A DNA stretch of 64,000 nucleotides from Siphonodentalium dalli (Eukaryota; Mollusca; Scaphopoda; Gadilida; Siphonodentaliidae): positions 248,311,474 through 248,375,473 of the forward strand of contig CP136065.1 of assembly GCA_032622095.1 (NCBI GenBank). Direction: 5' to 3'. A model generated the notes under the pieces. That model did no database searches and had not been told where the DNA came from. It saw nothing but the letters and a program-made list of their open reading frames with translations. Position numbers and translations under genes: made by a program. This document shows, one piece after another, positions 13,301 through 25,074 of this stretch (within the stretch, counting starts at the first letter, position 1; every line of letters begins with the position of its first letter).

Positions 13301-14740
13301 TAATGCTAGTTTTTCTGTTAAGATTTTCGAAGATTTTCGTTCGGCGGAATGGAGATTTTTCAAGAATGCGGATGTCATCGTCCCGTCGATAAAAACACTA
13401 CTTTTACCATCAGAAAACAAGTTCAAACTTCTATTTTACTATTTAGTATATATTAGACTAGCATTTTCTGCAAAAATCCGTCACCCAAACATGAAAATGT
13501 GAACATAATGCTAGTTTTTCTGTTAAGATTTTCGACGATTTTCGTTCGGCGGAATGGAGATTTTTCAAGAATGCGGATGTCATCGTCCCGTCGATAAAAA
13601 CACTACTTTTACCATCAGAAAACAAGTTCAAACTTCTATTTTACTATTTAGTATATATTAGACTAGCATTTTCTGCAATAATCCGTCACCCAAACATGAA
13701 AATGTGAACATAATGTTAGTTTTTCTGTTAAGATTTTCGACGATTTTCGTTCGGCGGAATGCAGATTTTTCAAGAATGCGGATGTCATCGTCCCGTCGAT
13801 AAAAACACTACTTTTACCATCAGAAAACAAGTTCAAACTTCTATTTTACTATTTAGTATATATTAGACTAGCATTTTCTGCAAAAATCCGTCACCCAAAC
13901 ATGAAAATGTGAACATAATGCTAGTATTTCTGTTAAGATTTTCGAAGATTTTCGTTCGGCGGAATGGAGATTTTTCAAGAATGCGGATGTCATCGTCCCG
14001 TCGATAAAAACACTACTTTTACCATCAGAAAACAAGTTCAAACTTCTATTTTACTATTTAGTATATATTAGACTATCATTTTCTGCAAAAATCCGTCACC
14101 CAAACATGAAAATGTGAACATAATGCTAGTTTTTCTGTTAAGATTTTCGAAGATTTTCGTTCGGCGGAATGCAGATTTTTCAAGAATGGAGGTGTCATCG
14201 TCCCGTCGATAAAAACACTACTTTTACCATCAGAAAACAAGTTCAAACTTCTATTTTTAACTTTTTAGTAAATTAGACTAGCATTTTCTGCAAAAATCCG
14301 TCACCCAAACATGAAAATGTGAACATAATGCTAGTTTTTCTGTTAAGATTTTCGAAGATTTTCGTTCGGCGGAATGCACATTTTTCAAGAATGGAGGTGT
14401 CATCGTCCCGTCGATAAAAACACTACTTTTACCATCAGAAAACAAGTTCAAACTTCTATTTTACTATTTAGTATATATTAGACTAGCATTTTCTGCAAAA
14501 ATCCGTCACCCAAACATGAAAATGTGAACATAATGCTAGTTTTTCTGTTAAGATTTTCGAAGATTTTCGTTCGGCGGAATGGAGATTTTTCAAGAATGCG
14601 GATGTCATCGTCCCGTCGATAAAAACACTACTTTTATCAGCAGAAAACAAGTTCAAACTTCTATTGTACTATTTAGTATATATTAGACAAACATTTTCTG
14701 CAATAATCCGTCACCCAAACATGAAAATGTAAACGAAATA
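4392..14740. repeat. 205-bp satellite array, about 50.5 monomers, irregular higher-order structure
   Basis: The landmark CAGAAAACAAGTTCAAAC recurs at 4392, 4597, 4802, 5007, 5212 and so on to 14641. That distance (10,249) is 50 periods of 205 minus one base, matching a single 1-base deletion near 9990. Monomers are near-identical and differ at a few recurrent sites: TAGCATT/TATCATT, GCAATAATCC/GCAAAAATCC, GCTAG/GCAAG/GTTAG, TCGACGAT/TCGAAGAT/GTCGACGAT, AATGCAG/AATGGAG, and AATGCGGATG/AATGGAGGTG. Variant order partly repeats in blocks of 8-9 monomers. The edge monomers near 14255-14275 and 14635-14740 are degraded. No ORF was seen. It may be a centromeric, pericentromeric or dispersed satellite; position on the chromosome is unknown. 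Confidence 0.95.
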
Positions 14741-15257
14741 TGACTTTTAGTGTTTAGATTATCGTCCCAGAAGTGATAAATTTCCCTAATTTCGACGCTT
14801 CGTTATTCGAACGCTCACCGTTCAGCATACGCTCAATTTTATCGGGAAAACATCACATTCGTATAGAGTAGATACCAATAAACAAGTTGAGACCATGTTT
14901 GTGCCTCTAAACTCTTTCATTTCCGAATAAATGACTTTTAAATATTCGTTCCGTCCCGTCCCGTCTTTTAGACAAATCGTTCCGTCCCGTCCCGGAAAAG
15001 CGTCCCGTCCCGTCTTTTAGTAGATCCCATATTCATGCGGCTGGAATTCATTTTCTGGGCAAATATTTTTTAATATTTTTTTTTAATTTGTAAACAAAAC
15101 TTTTTCATGCCATTTAATTCACGCTTTGTTTGAACTCTTGCACTTTAGTTTGATTTGTTTCCAATTATATTATAATCAAATAGAGTGAATAGACCTGTTA
15201 GAAATACATTATAAACTGGCTCCTTGCCCTTGTAAATTACAAAGTACATCAAAAATG
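14741..15257. other. Satellite edge and short CGTCCCGTCC repeats
   Basis: No gene was seen. The first ~140 bases look like degraded satellite flank. At 14944-15025 a short purine/pyrimidine motif CGTCCCGTCC is repeated in three clusters separated by about 25 bases. The remainder is AT-rich unique-looking DNA. Confidence 0.5.
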
Positions 15258-15411
15258 ATATTGTATGACGTTTATAGAAATACATGTAGGAGAATGTTGC
15301 AGATCGACTGATTTGAGTTGGCATCTTGGCAGCATTTTACGACAATAATAAGGCCCACCGATCTACTGTGCGACATTCGTGCTATCCAAAATTCAAAATC
15401 CAAGGGTCGTA
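15258..15411 (+). repeat. Short dispersed module, direct copy of 57873-58008
   Basis: The segment from TGTATGACGTTTAT to CCAAGGGTCGTA, including GCCCACCGATCTACTGTGCG, recurs at 57873-58008 in the same orientation. The adjoining 1.95 kb is shared in the opposite orientation. A third partial copy, inverted, lies near 39263-39299. This is a separate module that has travelled next to the larger element. Confidence 0.75.
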
Positions 15412-17350
15412 ATATGAACATAAGCTAGCTTAATTAACGAACCAAAGCTGAACAACATGGGTGCCCGTTTGGTGGGGTGGGGCAATTAACTATTTATGTG
15501 GTCATTCAACCGGTAAAACTGATGTTGTGACATGGCACGGCAGCTGAAATAACGATAAACCTTTATCGACCGACCAACATGGATGTTCCTGTGGCTTCAA
15601 TCTCACATGGTTGAATCATTTTACAACTGGTACTTCAAGTTCATAAAGTTAGAAATATTATAAATGTGACCATTTGTTGGTCTAGTTACAACAGATTTTC
15701 CACTGAATACCAAAGTTAGGGGGGGTCAAAACCAGAACCCCTCCCACCAATTATGTGGTTCTAAACTCGGCTCATAAATCACCATTTACATGTACATGTA
15801 CATCTATCAGGACTATGAGTTCGTACTCCGTAAAATAACAGAACCTGAGAAACTGGTGTGAATTAAACTGTGACGGGGTCTCAAGCATGTCTACCCCTGC
15901 ACATCAGAAAAATACCATTAACCTTATCATGACTAGAGCTCAATGAAATTTTGCGAAAAACTTGGTCCAATGCACACTTATATATGGGAGTCTCCCATTG
16001 GGAGCCTCGCGTATATAAGAAAAGACATTGGCCTAACAACATCTGCCTTAACATTGTAAACCAGTGCACTTTTATATGCGAGGCTCACGATGAGAGACAT
16101 GCATATATTTGTACATGTATACATGTATAAGAGTGTGCACAGGCACATTATCTTTAATGCTGCACCAGTATGAAAGGGTTAAATGGCAAAAGTAGCTTGA
16201 GGATGGATGTGATCCATCATATCGCAGGTCAATTCAACCAGTCCCACACGATTTCGTGTTCAAGTGCTTGTGTACTAATTTATAGCACAAACTCATACCG
16301 GTATTTCCTTCGCCAGTTGAAAGAAATATATGATTTTCAATTTTGTCAATAATTCATAATTTCACTCACCTTGCAGTGTGTAGACTATAGTGACAAGTGT
16401 TGTTATATATTGTCATATTTTCACAATAAAAGGTAAACTACCGCCAGGAATGAAATGAAATTGCAATTCTATATTCATAATTCTCATTTGCAGTAGCAGT
16501 AATTGAAATACATACAACTGATAAGATATCACTTTAGGCAAATGCTTTAGAATTTCTACAGCAAGTCAGGAGCTTTTACAAGAATCAAAATGTCGAAAAT
16601 GAGTTAAAGAAAATCATGAATAATGATTTACATGTACTCTTGTCGGATTTAAAGGCATGCTACACATGTATCAAAAATAATTCTGTCATTTGTTCAGTAT
16701 AATGGCGGTATGATTGAGATTTCTTGTACTATAGTGGAATATAAGACAGGGAACGCTCAATGTTTGGCTATATTTAGAGTGAAAATAAAGTAATAATGGG
16801 GCACTTCTCTCAGTCTAACACAAGGTCATAACTGGCAAAGGGCCAAAACTCTGAAAAGAGTGCAGACAAAACTTGCACTGTGAAGGACGGGGTCAAACGA
16901 AGGTCTCCACAATATACATCCGAACCCTCCAAATCCTCAATCACAAATTTCCAAGTCAAAGAAGGGTTGTAACTGGCAAATATGAAACCTACCTGTATGC
17001 TCAACGTACAAGAACACCCTATAATTAACACCCCGAGTTACAAGCTTAAATATTCTTTCGGACACAAAATTCACAAATTTCTAACTCAAACAAGGGCCGT
17101 AAATCTGGTAAACATTAGAGGTGTGACTGTCCCAATGGGACTAAGGATACCCCCCTTTTTAAAACACTAACATGGTTCACATGTCAGTAAACATTTAGTT
17201 AAAATAATAAAATAACAGATTCTCATTGCAGGTAGAAAACCCTAACAGGGCGACCTCCGCTTCCTTACTATGATCGGAAACATAAATGAGAGTTTTGATG
17301 TTGAATTATACATGTAGAGTATACTGTTATGTACTATTATAGACCATACA
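15412..17350 (+). repeat. Arm 1 of a ~1.95-kb inverted dispersed duplication (partner 55855-57838)
   Basis: Blocks match the reverse complement of 55855-57838 collinearly: the CTAGCTTAATTAACGAACC end, the region around 15600-15720, the CCAGTATGAAAGGGTTAAAT block near 16165, the ACTACCGCCAGGAATG block near 16440, the AAGGTCATAACTGGCAAAGG block near 16820, and the ATAAATGAGAGTTTTGATGT block near 17282. Divergence includes small indels. Translations of both arms are broken and give no recognisable protein. This is a dispersed non-coding element rather than a gene. Confidence 0.85.
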
Positions 17351-17409
17351 TGTACATAATACCGCGTAAAAATGTTTGTTCCCAGGACTTCCTGTGTTAC
17401 GGGGTAAGG

Positions 17410-18240
17410 AAATATTGCACCTATTTTTCCCTCCAAATCCAAACCGGCTAATTAAAGAGCAAGATAATGTCGTAGCAGGTACATTGACATACTGTATGTA
17501 CCGTACGTCCCAAAAGTTTGACTGCTATACTTTAAAAGTAACTTGCCCAATGGAGAATGCGAGTCGGGGTGGGTTGAGACTTTAGGAAAATTCCACGGAA
17601 ATTGCAAGGGGGGGGGGGGGGGGAATTCAAACATCGAGATAATTTTTTTTAGACAAGTACATCTGATGGGTATTGTTCAGGCGCATCTATATCGCAATTT
17701 TCTAATTTTCAGATGCAACGGTTTACTCGTGCCAACGCTATAGAACATAAATATGTATACTTAAGTAGTCTATCACTAACCAATTTTTAGCCCCAAATCC
17801 AAACGGGCTAATGCAGGAGCGAGTTTAATGCAGGAGCATGTAAGCCGGTATACTGTAGGTACGCCTACAAAATTTGACCGCTCTACTATAAAAGCAACCT
17901 GCTCAACGGGGAGTTTGTGTCGGGTGGGTTCAGATTTGGCAAATTCCACCGAAAATCAAATGGGGAAAATTACTCCGAAAATCAGATATTGAGATAAAAA
18001 CTTTTCGACGAGTGGATGTGATTAGTAGTATCTAAACGCAAGATTACTACATTTTTTTAAGATTTAGAGTGGACGGTTTAACACTGGTAGCGTGTAACGT
18101 TGTTAACGGGTGATATATATTACTCAAATTCAAACCCTCTCTTCATGACGCAAATTATAACGGACTTATCAAGCAGCAAGGCAAATGCGTGAATATGCTC
18201 ACCGATATACTATATAGGTATGTCCGCTCTACTATAAAAG
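17410..18240. repeat. Three diverged tandem units of ~340-365 bp
   Basis: Units begin near 17421 (CCCTCCAAATCCAAACCGGC), 17787 (CCCCAAATCCAAACGGGC) and 18125 (CTCAAATTCAAACCCTC). Each contains a TGACCGCTCTACTATAAAAG-like line followed by a CAACGGGGAGT-like line, and the third is truncated. The first unit carries a run of G near 17609-17622. No coding potential was seen. Confidence 0.6.
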
Positions 18241-18250
18241 TAACCTATTG

Positions 18251-18605
18251 TCACGATGTGACCTGTCCAAAACACTTCCCGGACAAAAATTTCCCTAGGT
18301 ATAAAAATTTCGTGGAAATCCCGTCTGTTTTACCCGATTTGACCTTGAAATGACCATTTGAAGGTCAATGTCAGGTCACGATTTGACCCGTCCGAACCAC
18401 TCCCCGGACATAAGTACCCCTAGGTATAAAATTTCGTGGAATCCGTCTGTTTTACCCGATTTGACCTTGGATTGACCTTTTTGAAGGTCAAGTTGGGGGG
18501 TCACGATTTGACCCGTCCAAAACGCTAAAGGAAATTGTTGACGAATCATGCACACACACACCAAGCCATGGCAATAGCTCAAACTTTACAAAGTAACGTT
18601 GAGCT
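18251..18605 (-). repeat. 125-bp tandem repeat joined to an AGCTCAAAC...TTGAGCT repeat head
   Basis: TCACGATTTGACCCGTCC recurs at 18251, 18376 and 18501 (period 125), each with CCTAGGTATAAAA and GTTTTACCCGATTTGACC blocks. On the minus strand the sequence continues from a head reading TTTGAGCTATTGCCATGGC, the same head that opens the array at 52825 and, in weaker form, the one at 44595. These are three copies of one dispersed repeat family with different internal arrays. Confidence 0.7.
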
Positions 18606-19559
18606 AAAAATTTAATAAAATAAACACAGATATGTTAAAACAAACTTTGACTGATTTCAACGATATATGGGTCTAGGAACACCTAGATGGGAGATGTCAA
18701 ATTTGAATGATTTTTAATGAAAAATATGGCCGCCAACAGCCATCTTGGATTTCACTCTTTGCATCACTAAATCTGTTACCATACCCATAATGCTAAATGG
18801 AAATTATAATGCATTAATCAGGTCCTGAAGGCACATCCTGAATTCCACTATTATAGTGGTATTCCACTATTATTGTGGTACATGTATATGACCATTACCG
18901 TTTTGTTAATTTGATAAAAGAGGGATAATCCGAAATCATATTTCACACAAATATTATTCAAAATCAGTGTCGCACTAATTCGGTATCATACATATACCGG
19001 TAGTTTGTCCAGGAGAATAAATAATCATGACGGCACATGATAAGCAACTCAATTAGCATGCACTTAGTTGAAATGTTATGAAGGAGCGATTGGGTCATCC
19101 TGTTATTGTCATTTAGAAAGGCATATACCGGTATTAGTAATATATTATAATATTATTGAATAACAAACCTGCCGCAAAAGAAAGCACAACAAATTTTGAC
19201 GGAAGTCTGTCCATTCGCTGCGATATTGGTAAGAGTGATATTTGGCTGTGCACGGGTATGCGCCATTTTCTATTCCCGACGTAAATAAAGGAAACTTGAA
19301 TATTGTATAGTCATACCACTATAATAGTGGAATACAGCTTGACCTGTTAATAGTGGAACAATACAGTAACCCATTAAGAAGCTTAGATCCAAATAAAATA
19401 AAAGGTCGGCCGACCACAGTGTCCCCCGACAATGTGGCAAGTCGATGCCGCTTTGTTAAAGAAATTAAAAAAATGTTGAAATGGTCTAAGTCGAAAGGGT
19501 TAATAATTCCGTAAAAAAAATATTTTTCCGTCATCTATATACATATTCCACATCTCCAA
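18606..19559. other. Intergenic DNA with a fragment of the GCCATCTTGGATTT repeat
   Basis: A fragment at about 18725-18775 (ATATGGCCGCCAACAGCCAT followed by CTTGGATTT) belongs to the family that forms arrays at 44.6-46.5 and 52.8-54.5 kb. ATTCCACTATTATAGTGG-like repeats occur at 18840-18880 and 19315-19340. No gene was recognised. Confidence 0.5.
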
Positions 19560-20600
19560 TCTGTGGGTAATATTCTCTTAAGTTTCAAATATCTACAATC
19601 AAAATTGTAGGAGGAGTTGATTACACCATACAGAAAATTATAAAAAAATAATTTCAAAGTCGAAAGGCCCATAACTCTGGGAAGAATCATTGGTTCAAAC
19701 TCAAATTCGAAACTGACCTGTATTTTGATATGAACAACCCACAAAAAAACAGTATTTCCAATTAAACAATCCAAACTTGAGTTATCATCCGGAGAAAAAA
19801 GAAGAAAAAATTGAATTTTCTAAGTCGAAAAAAGTCCATAACTCAAGTAAAAATCATCGGATCAAACTCAAATTCGAACTCAACCTGTATCTTGATATGA
19901 TTGATCCACATAAAACGGTATTTACAATTAAAGGATCCAAACTTGAGATATCATCCGGAAACCGAAAAAGTTAGAAATTTTCTAAGTAAAAAAACAACCC
20001 GATGAACAAACGCATGCAAACGCAAAAATATTATATTTTTGTAGTAGCTATATAGATGTTGCAAATCACCAACATGTTAGGAACAATATCCCAGAGTTTA
20101 AAATCTCTAGGAGGAGTTGATTACACCTTGAAGGTACCCAATCTCATCCAAAAGGCAAAAATGTTCCAAATTTTCTAAGTCAAAAACCCCCCGAAAATAT
20201 GGAAAACATTATATTTTTTATTAGCTATATAGATGTTGCAAATCACCAACATGTTAGGAACAATATCCCAGAGTTTCAAATCTCTACATTTAAAACTGTA
20301 GGAGGAGTTGATTACACCATGAAGGTACCCAATCTCATCCAAAAGGCAAAAATGTTCCAAATTTTCTAAGTCGAAAACCCCCCCAAACATATGGAAAAAA
20401 TTATATTTTTGATTAGCTATATAGATATTGCAAATCACCAACATGTTAGGAACAATATCCCAGCGTTTCAAATCTCTACGTTTAAAACTGTAGGAGGAGT
20501 TGATTACACCATGAAGGTACCCAATCTCGGACACACGGAACCACGGACGGACGGACGGACGAGGGTCATTTCTATAGTCCTCCGACGGAACGTCGGGGGA
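19560..20600. repeat. Degenerate tandem repeat of ~177-192 bp ending in (GGAC)n
   Basis: AACATGTTAGGAACAATATC occurs at 20071, 20248 and 20440. Each is followed by GTAGGAGGAGTTGATTACAC and CCCAATCTCATCCAAAAGGC blocks. More diverged units occupy 19560-19980. The array ends in ACGGACGGACGGACG near 20545 and a TCCTCCGACGGAACGTCGGG hairpin near 20578. This layout resembles repeats common in bivalve genomes (inference). Apparent ORFs here are translations of the repeat. Confidence 0.7.
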
Positions 20601-21898
20601 CAACAATATTATACATGTACATGTATGGCACCGTTCATTATATGCATTCAATTCAATGAAAACAAATTATACATATCCACATGTACTAGTAGCATGACCC
20701 CTGCATATCCAGTGAGATTCAATTTGCATAAGGTTGTAAACAAAATGAGCTTTTGACTCTCGGGCCACCCACCCACACCGGCATAGCTTCCTGCAAATTT
20801 GTTATTACCCCACCCCTCTGGATTCGAAAAAACTTTTTTAAAAGTGTGTTTTCCCCATCCACCCCTTCCCAGAGTCCCCAGCTGTTGTTCACTTGTGAAC
20901 TCCTTGGTTTATTCTAAATTATTCACTTACCGGTACATCACACCTCCTTTAATCAAGCCCAATTACACTACATGTAGATGTAGTACACTTCTACATTAAT
21001 GTACATGTATATGGTACATTGTAGGCAGTATGTTTAAATAAAAATACTCACAAAAAGGCCTTCTTATCGACCCTAATTCTGGGAGGGGGCAATTAGGGGA
21101 AATCACACCTATATTTTCCTTAGGCCTTATTTTGATGTTTACATGTATGCTGACATTGCAAATAAGCCATGTATCTAAGGTACATCTACTATGATGACAT
21201 TAAGGTAATTCTACCATTACATTTGTGGAATTTATAGATTTTTTCGGTGTTGTGTCGTTCCTAAATTTATCCTCCTCGGCATGTGGGTATAATCATATTT
21301 TCCCACCCCCCCCCCCCCTCGGAATTTTATGGATACTACATTCAAAACATATACCAGTATATAAATTTGATATGTTCCAATTTGGGTATGCACACATAAA
21401 ACATATGGAGCTACATGTAGTGACAATTAAAGTGATGTGAAACACTCTGGTAGGATGATCAAATATAAATGGAGAAAAATCTTTTTCAAAGAAGTAATTT
21501 TTACAATTTTATCGCCAAATTGACAACAAACACCGTCGTTCTTATATTATTAATTAAATGCAGCGACTCTTGATGGTGAATTCGCTTTCATTAGTTTATC
21601 GCTGATAGATGCGTCCCAAATCGACATAAAAAGTAAATATTTACAACTGAGCGTCATGTAGATCCGACGAGTGGTACGGTCGATTTGCTTCAGATGTTCG
21701 GTAATGTTAGTAGAAATTAGAACATTCCTCCAGTTGGCATAGTGCCTGGATACTAACTGATCAGTTTCACGCACCCGAATAAGTACATAATACCGGTACA
21801 CTGTATGTCTTTAAATTTACTCGGATCAATGGATGTATCAATGTTACTGCACCAGGACTGGGTACATCACACATGGGGGCAGTACTTATTTCAATTAA
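20601..21898. other. Intergenic DNA, no recognised gene
   Basis: Contains a poly-C run near 21305-21318 and scattered TACATGTA palindromes. No conserved domain, splice-flanked exon or RNA gene was recognised. Confidence 0.5.
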
Positions 21899-21899
21899 T

Positions 21900-22250
21900 C
21901 ATGGTTCTATACATGCGTTTGTGCAAAAAAATTTGACACCACAGTTAGAAAAACTTTGGCACCGGGCCAGATACATGTACCTGTTTCTGACGCCCAGAAA
22001 CAAAATGTCAACAGAATTATTGTGCTCTGCATTGCGAAAATAGTCCATGCGGGGCGTGTCCACATCACGGGATGTTGTTTTCGCCCTTGCAATGATATGC
22101 ATCCATCCACAGTAGAAATAATTGTACTTGAGTTAGATTAAGTAAAATTTGTTATGTTTATGCAGAAATGCTAATTTGAGGAGTGTTAATACATGTAAGT
22201 GTAACATACATGTACATCTATGTAAGGCCAAAAGGAAGAATACCTGAGTT
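21900..22250 (-). repeat. Dispersed repeat, inverted copy of ~46870-47200
   Basis: Blocks such as ACAGAATTATTGTGCTCTGC (22010), CACATCACGGGATGTTGTTT (22061) and TGCAATGATATGCATCCATC (22088) are matched in reverse complement at 46990-47130, with the same neighbouring TTTGAGGAGTGTTAAT / ATTAACTCTCTTCAAA segment. The two copies differ by substitutions and small indels. No protein was recognised. Confidence 0.8.
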
Positions 22251-23254
22251 TAGGGTAACATGAGGGAAAAAAACAGGGGCGGGGCGGGCAGTACTTTATT
22301 TTATTTTATTTTTTCATTTTATTTTTCACAGGGAATAGTACATGTGTATTTAAGTATTCGTGCCTTCTAATCGTCTGCCAGTGACAGTGTCACTCGTATA
22401 AAGCTTGGGCGAGTCATTGTCACACTAATCAATGTCATGGTAGCTTTAATCAGTTTAATGGTGTTACAGAAGTTCAATGACATGTATACAGCATGATATT
22501 AAATGATATTATATATAGAATATTCAATAAGTGTCTAGTGTTAAACGGTTTATGTTAACGCTGAAGCTCGGATATTACAGGCCAAATCCTACGAGTGGAC
22601 ATATTACTGTTCAATTTCCCACACAAGACACTTATGATATTTTGTTTATCCACCGACTCAAATACTAAGAAATTTTGCGAAATATTCAACTCAGAAGGTA
22701 AATTTAACAAGAGTTCCTCCATTGGAAATGGCACATACATGCGGCAACGCCAACGTGACGTACATAACATAATCAATATGCAAAGCGGTGGTGGCATTCA
22801 CACCTGTAAAACAAAGTAAGCTCCAAGAACAATATATGTGCATTGATTACTCTATGACTGTTGCATTCGGATCATTGCGACACAGAAGATGTTAATTCAT
22901 CGGGTCCGGCTTTCTGTAGAACTAATGAATATTTAATGAGAAATAGTTCTACTAGGAAAAAATTAAGTTCTACCAGGCACATAACACTCCTACCGGGTAC
23001 ATACAGACTCATGTTACGTCAGGCTTATGTAAGTCTCCAACTTTGAGCTTTCGGTCGATTTCAAAAGTGTCAGAATTATTTTTAAGCTGACATTTTATTA
23101 CTATGTCCTTTTCTGTAAGTTCAGAATCCGTGTGGTACCGGTTCACGTACGACAACATGTCTGTGCTATAGTTAACAGGCACCATGATGTTTCTATTCTG
23201 ATTCATATGAACGCATTTGTGAAGTTTAATAGCTAAAACGCAGGATAGGATCTA
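22251..23254. other. Intergenic DNA with T-rich tract
   Basis: A TATTTTATTTTATTTTTTC tract lies at about 22290-22330. Several frames of 60-80 codons overlap each other and show no recognisable domain. Nothing else was seen. Confidence 0.45.
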
Positions 23255-23470
23255 TCCGCACACGGAAGTGTTTCCGCCATATTCAATCGCCATGTGCAAT
23301 CGGAAAAATATCCGGGTTACTTTCGATTTGCTAGTTAATACATATTCCGGCCCAAGTATCGCGTGTTTTCTGGTTTCCGCTTTCGAGAAATCGGCGAGGT
23401 TTGCCGAACAATGACAAGGGAATACGAATATACTACAACAACAATGGCGGCACTTCCGTTTTTCGTGAAT
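23255..23470. promoter_or_regulatory. Candidate bidirectional promoter-like block with facing ETS + YY1 motif pairs
   Basis: On the plus strand at about 23261 the sequence reads ACGGAAGTGTTTCCGCCATA. On the minus strand from about 23464 it reads ACGGAAGTGCCGCCATTG. CGGAAGTG is the known ETS/GABP core and CCGCCAT the YY1 core, a pair typical of TATA-less housekeeping promoters and 5' UTRs in animals. The block is also richer in CpG than its surroundings. No adjacent first exon could be shown, and the inverted pairing could instead be terminal repeats of an element. Confidence 0.3.
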
Positions 23471-24188
23471 TGACGATATTTGCAAGGAAATGGTTTACTT
23501 GTTTAAGCTAATTCGGTAGTCGCGAATTCCTAATTACAAAAAAATAAAATGAAGTCGGAGGAAATTTTTGAAAAATGATAAAATGGAATTTGGTGGCAGG
23601 TTTTGAGTACGGGTGGGCGGGTTACCCTAAACACAGGTATTCTTCGTGTTGGCCTAAGACAAATCAGCAATGCATATATATTCACATCTATAAATTATAC
23701 ATTTCAATATTAACATCCATGACAAATTTCATGGTGATCAGACGAATACTACGACCTGGGGGTGGAAAAATACTGCAGACACAGGGTGGAAAAAACTGTT
23801 TTCTTCGGTTTGGGTACCCCCCCCCCCCCCAAAACAGCAAAAACTGCAGTTTTTTCCACTGACCAGTTGCCCCCCCCCCCCCCCCCCCAGAAAAATCAAA
23901 TCTACCCCAGCCGGACAACCGGAAAAAACACTGGAGCATACAATTCACGAGAAGGTGCTTGGTAACTTACATGTAGTTTAGATTATTATGACTAAAATGG
24001 CCGTTGTCTACCAGTAGAACGCAGATTTGTACAAACATGTACCGGTATATTGGTGATCGCAACGCTTTGTATGCACTTTAAAAAATGACAACTAGTCATT
24101 ACCTCGACTTTGAAAAAGATGCAAATGAGATGAATGAGATACCAGCATATAACTGTCTTCTGATACCATTGGAGGAGAAATTGTTTAA
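23471..24188. other. Intergenic DNA with two long poly-C tracts
   Basis: C-homopolymers occur at about 23819-23830 and 23871-23888, between GGTGGAAAAA..CTGCAG-type low-complexity sequence. The apparent 67-95-codon frames across them are products of the homopolymers. No gene was recognised. Confidence 0.5.
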
Positions 24189-24190
24189 TA

Positions 24191-24534
24191 CCGCTATTCT
24201 CAAAGTAATTGACCAGAAAAACGGGGTGATACCCCGGTCATGACCGCGGTGATACCGGTAATAAACGGTAGTGGTATCGAGACGGTCATGGCGGTGGAGT
24301 TACGGTATTGGGCGATAATGATACCGCGGTCTTTTAGCGGGCACCGCATTAATTTTGTTGAATACCGCGGTGATTTTCATGGAACTCTTTGAGGAGAGGT
24401 ATTTACTCACACATACTTGTTCGCATTAACAAGCAGTATCAGTACCGCGGTATTGGAGGATACCGCGGTATAGTACCGCCATATTAACGGGGTGACACCA
24501 CGTTACTGGTGGTCAATTACTTTAAGTATAGCGG
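24191..24534 (+). mobile_element. Family A MITE, copy A1 (344 bp, TA flanks)
   Basis: Terminal inverted repeats: the left end CCGCTATTCTCAAAGTAATT mirrors the right end, whose reverse complement begins CCGCTATACTTAAAGTAATT. TA lies on both sides (24189-24190 and 24535-24536). The body is rich in ACCGCGGT/TACCGCGGTA palindromes. Other copies are at 33565, 36534 and 45697. It is non-autonomous with no ORF. TA duplications and this size fit a Tc1/mariner-type MITE. Confidence 0.9.
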
Positions 24535-24842
24535 TACATGGGATAGTTCTGCAGTAAAAATTAATTATTTGCCAGATAAGCGATCGCAAGGTAGAATTCT
24601 GCATTCGACTGGTAGACACTGAGTGACATAGTCGGTATTACTAAGAAGGTTAATGGGGTCAATATCACATGTAAACCAAAACAGTGGTTATCCAAAAAAA
24701 ATTTAGGTGGATTGTACTACTCTGACATGTATATATGATTTGGATATTAAGGTTAATCCATATTCTATAAAATGAGAGAAAATTGAAGTGTGAGTCTGAA
24801 AATACATATTTGGAAAAAAATTACATGCAATTTTTTTCCGAC

Positions 24843-24886
<44 letters not shown>

Positions 24887-25072
24887 CAAATGAATAAGGA
24901 AAAATTTACGTGTAAATTTTGGACGCATAGGTACCCCCCCCCCCCCCCCACCCCCCGGTACGTTGTGTCCCGCAGTTTTTTTCTGCCCCCCCCCCCTCCC
25001 CTGAGTATGACAGACAAAACCTGATACCGGTACGTACATGTACATGTACTAGTAGTCAATTTCAACAAGACA
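24535..25072. repeat. Low-complexity region with a 42-base poly-C run
   Basis: 24844-24885 is an uninterrupted run of 42 C. Further C runs lie near 24935-24958 and 24986-24997. The surrounding sequence shows no gene. Such runs may be assembly-sensitive. Confidence 0.85.
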
Positions 25073-25074
25073 TA

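Noticed and set aside
4392-14740. CRISPR-like array because of the regular repeat
   Set aside because: The whole 205-bp period is conserved; there are no unique spacers, and the sequence context is eukaryotic.
4392-14740. CENP-B box in the satellite monomer (TTTCGTTCGGCGGAATG)
   Set aside because: It lacks the required A and CGGG core positions of the known CENP-B motif; centromere identity is not supported by sequence alone.
16810-17031. Conserved small protein because similar frames occur at 16.9 and 56.3 kb
   Set aside because: The similarity is due to the inverted dispersed repeat; the two frames differ by indels and no domain is visible.
20175-20756. 158-codon minus and 121-codon plus frames
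   Set aside because: They contain the same sentence repeated at the tandem-repeat period and are not conserved proteins.
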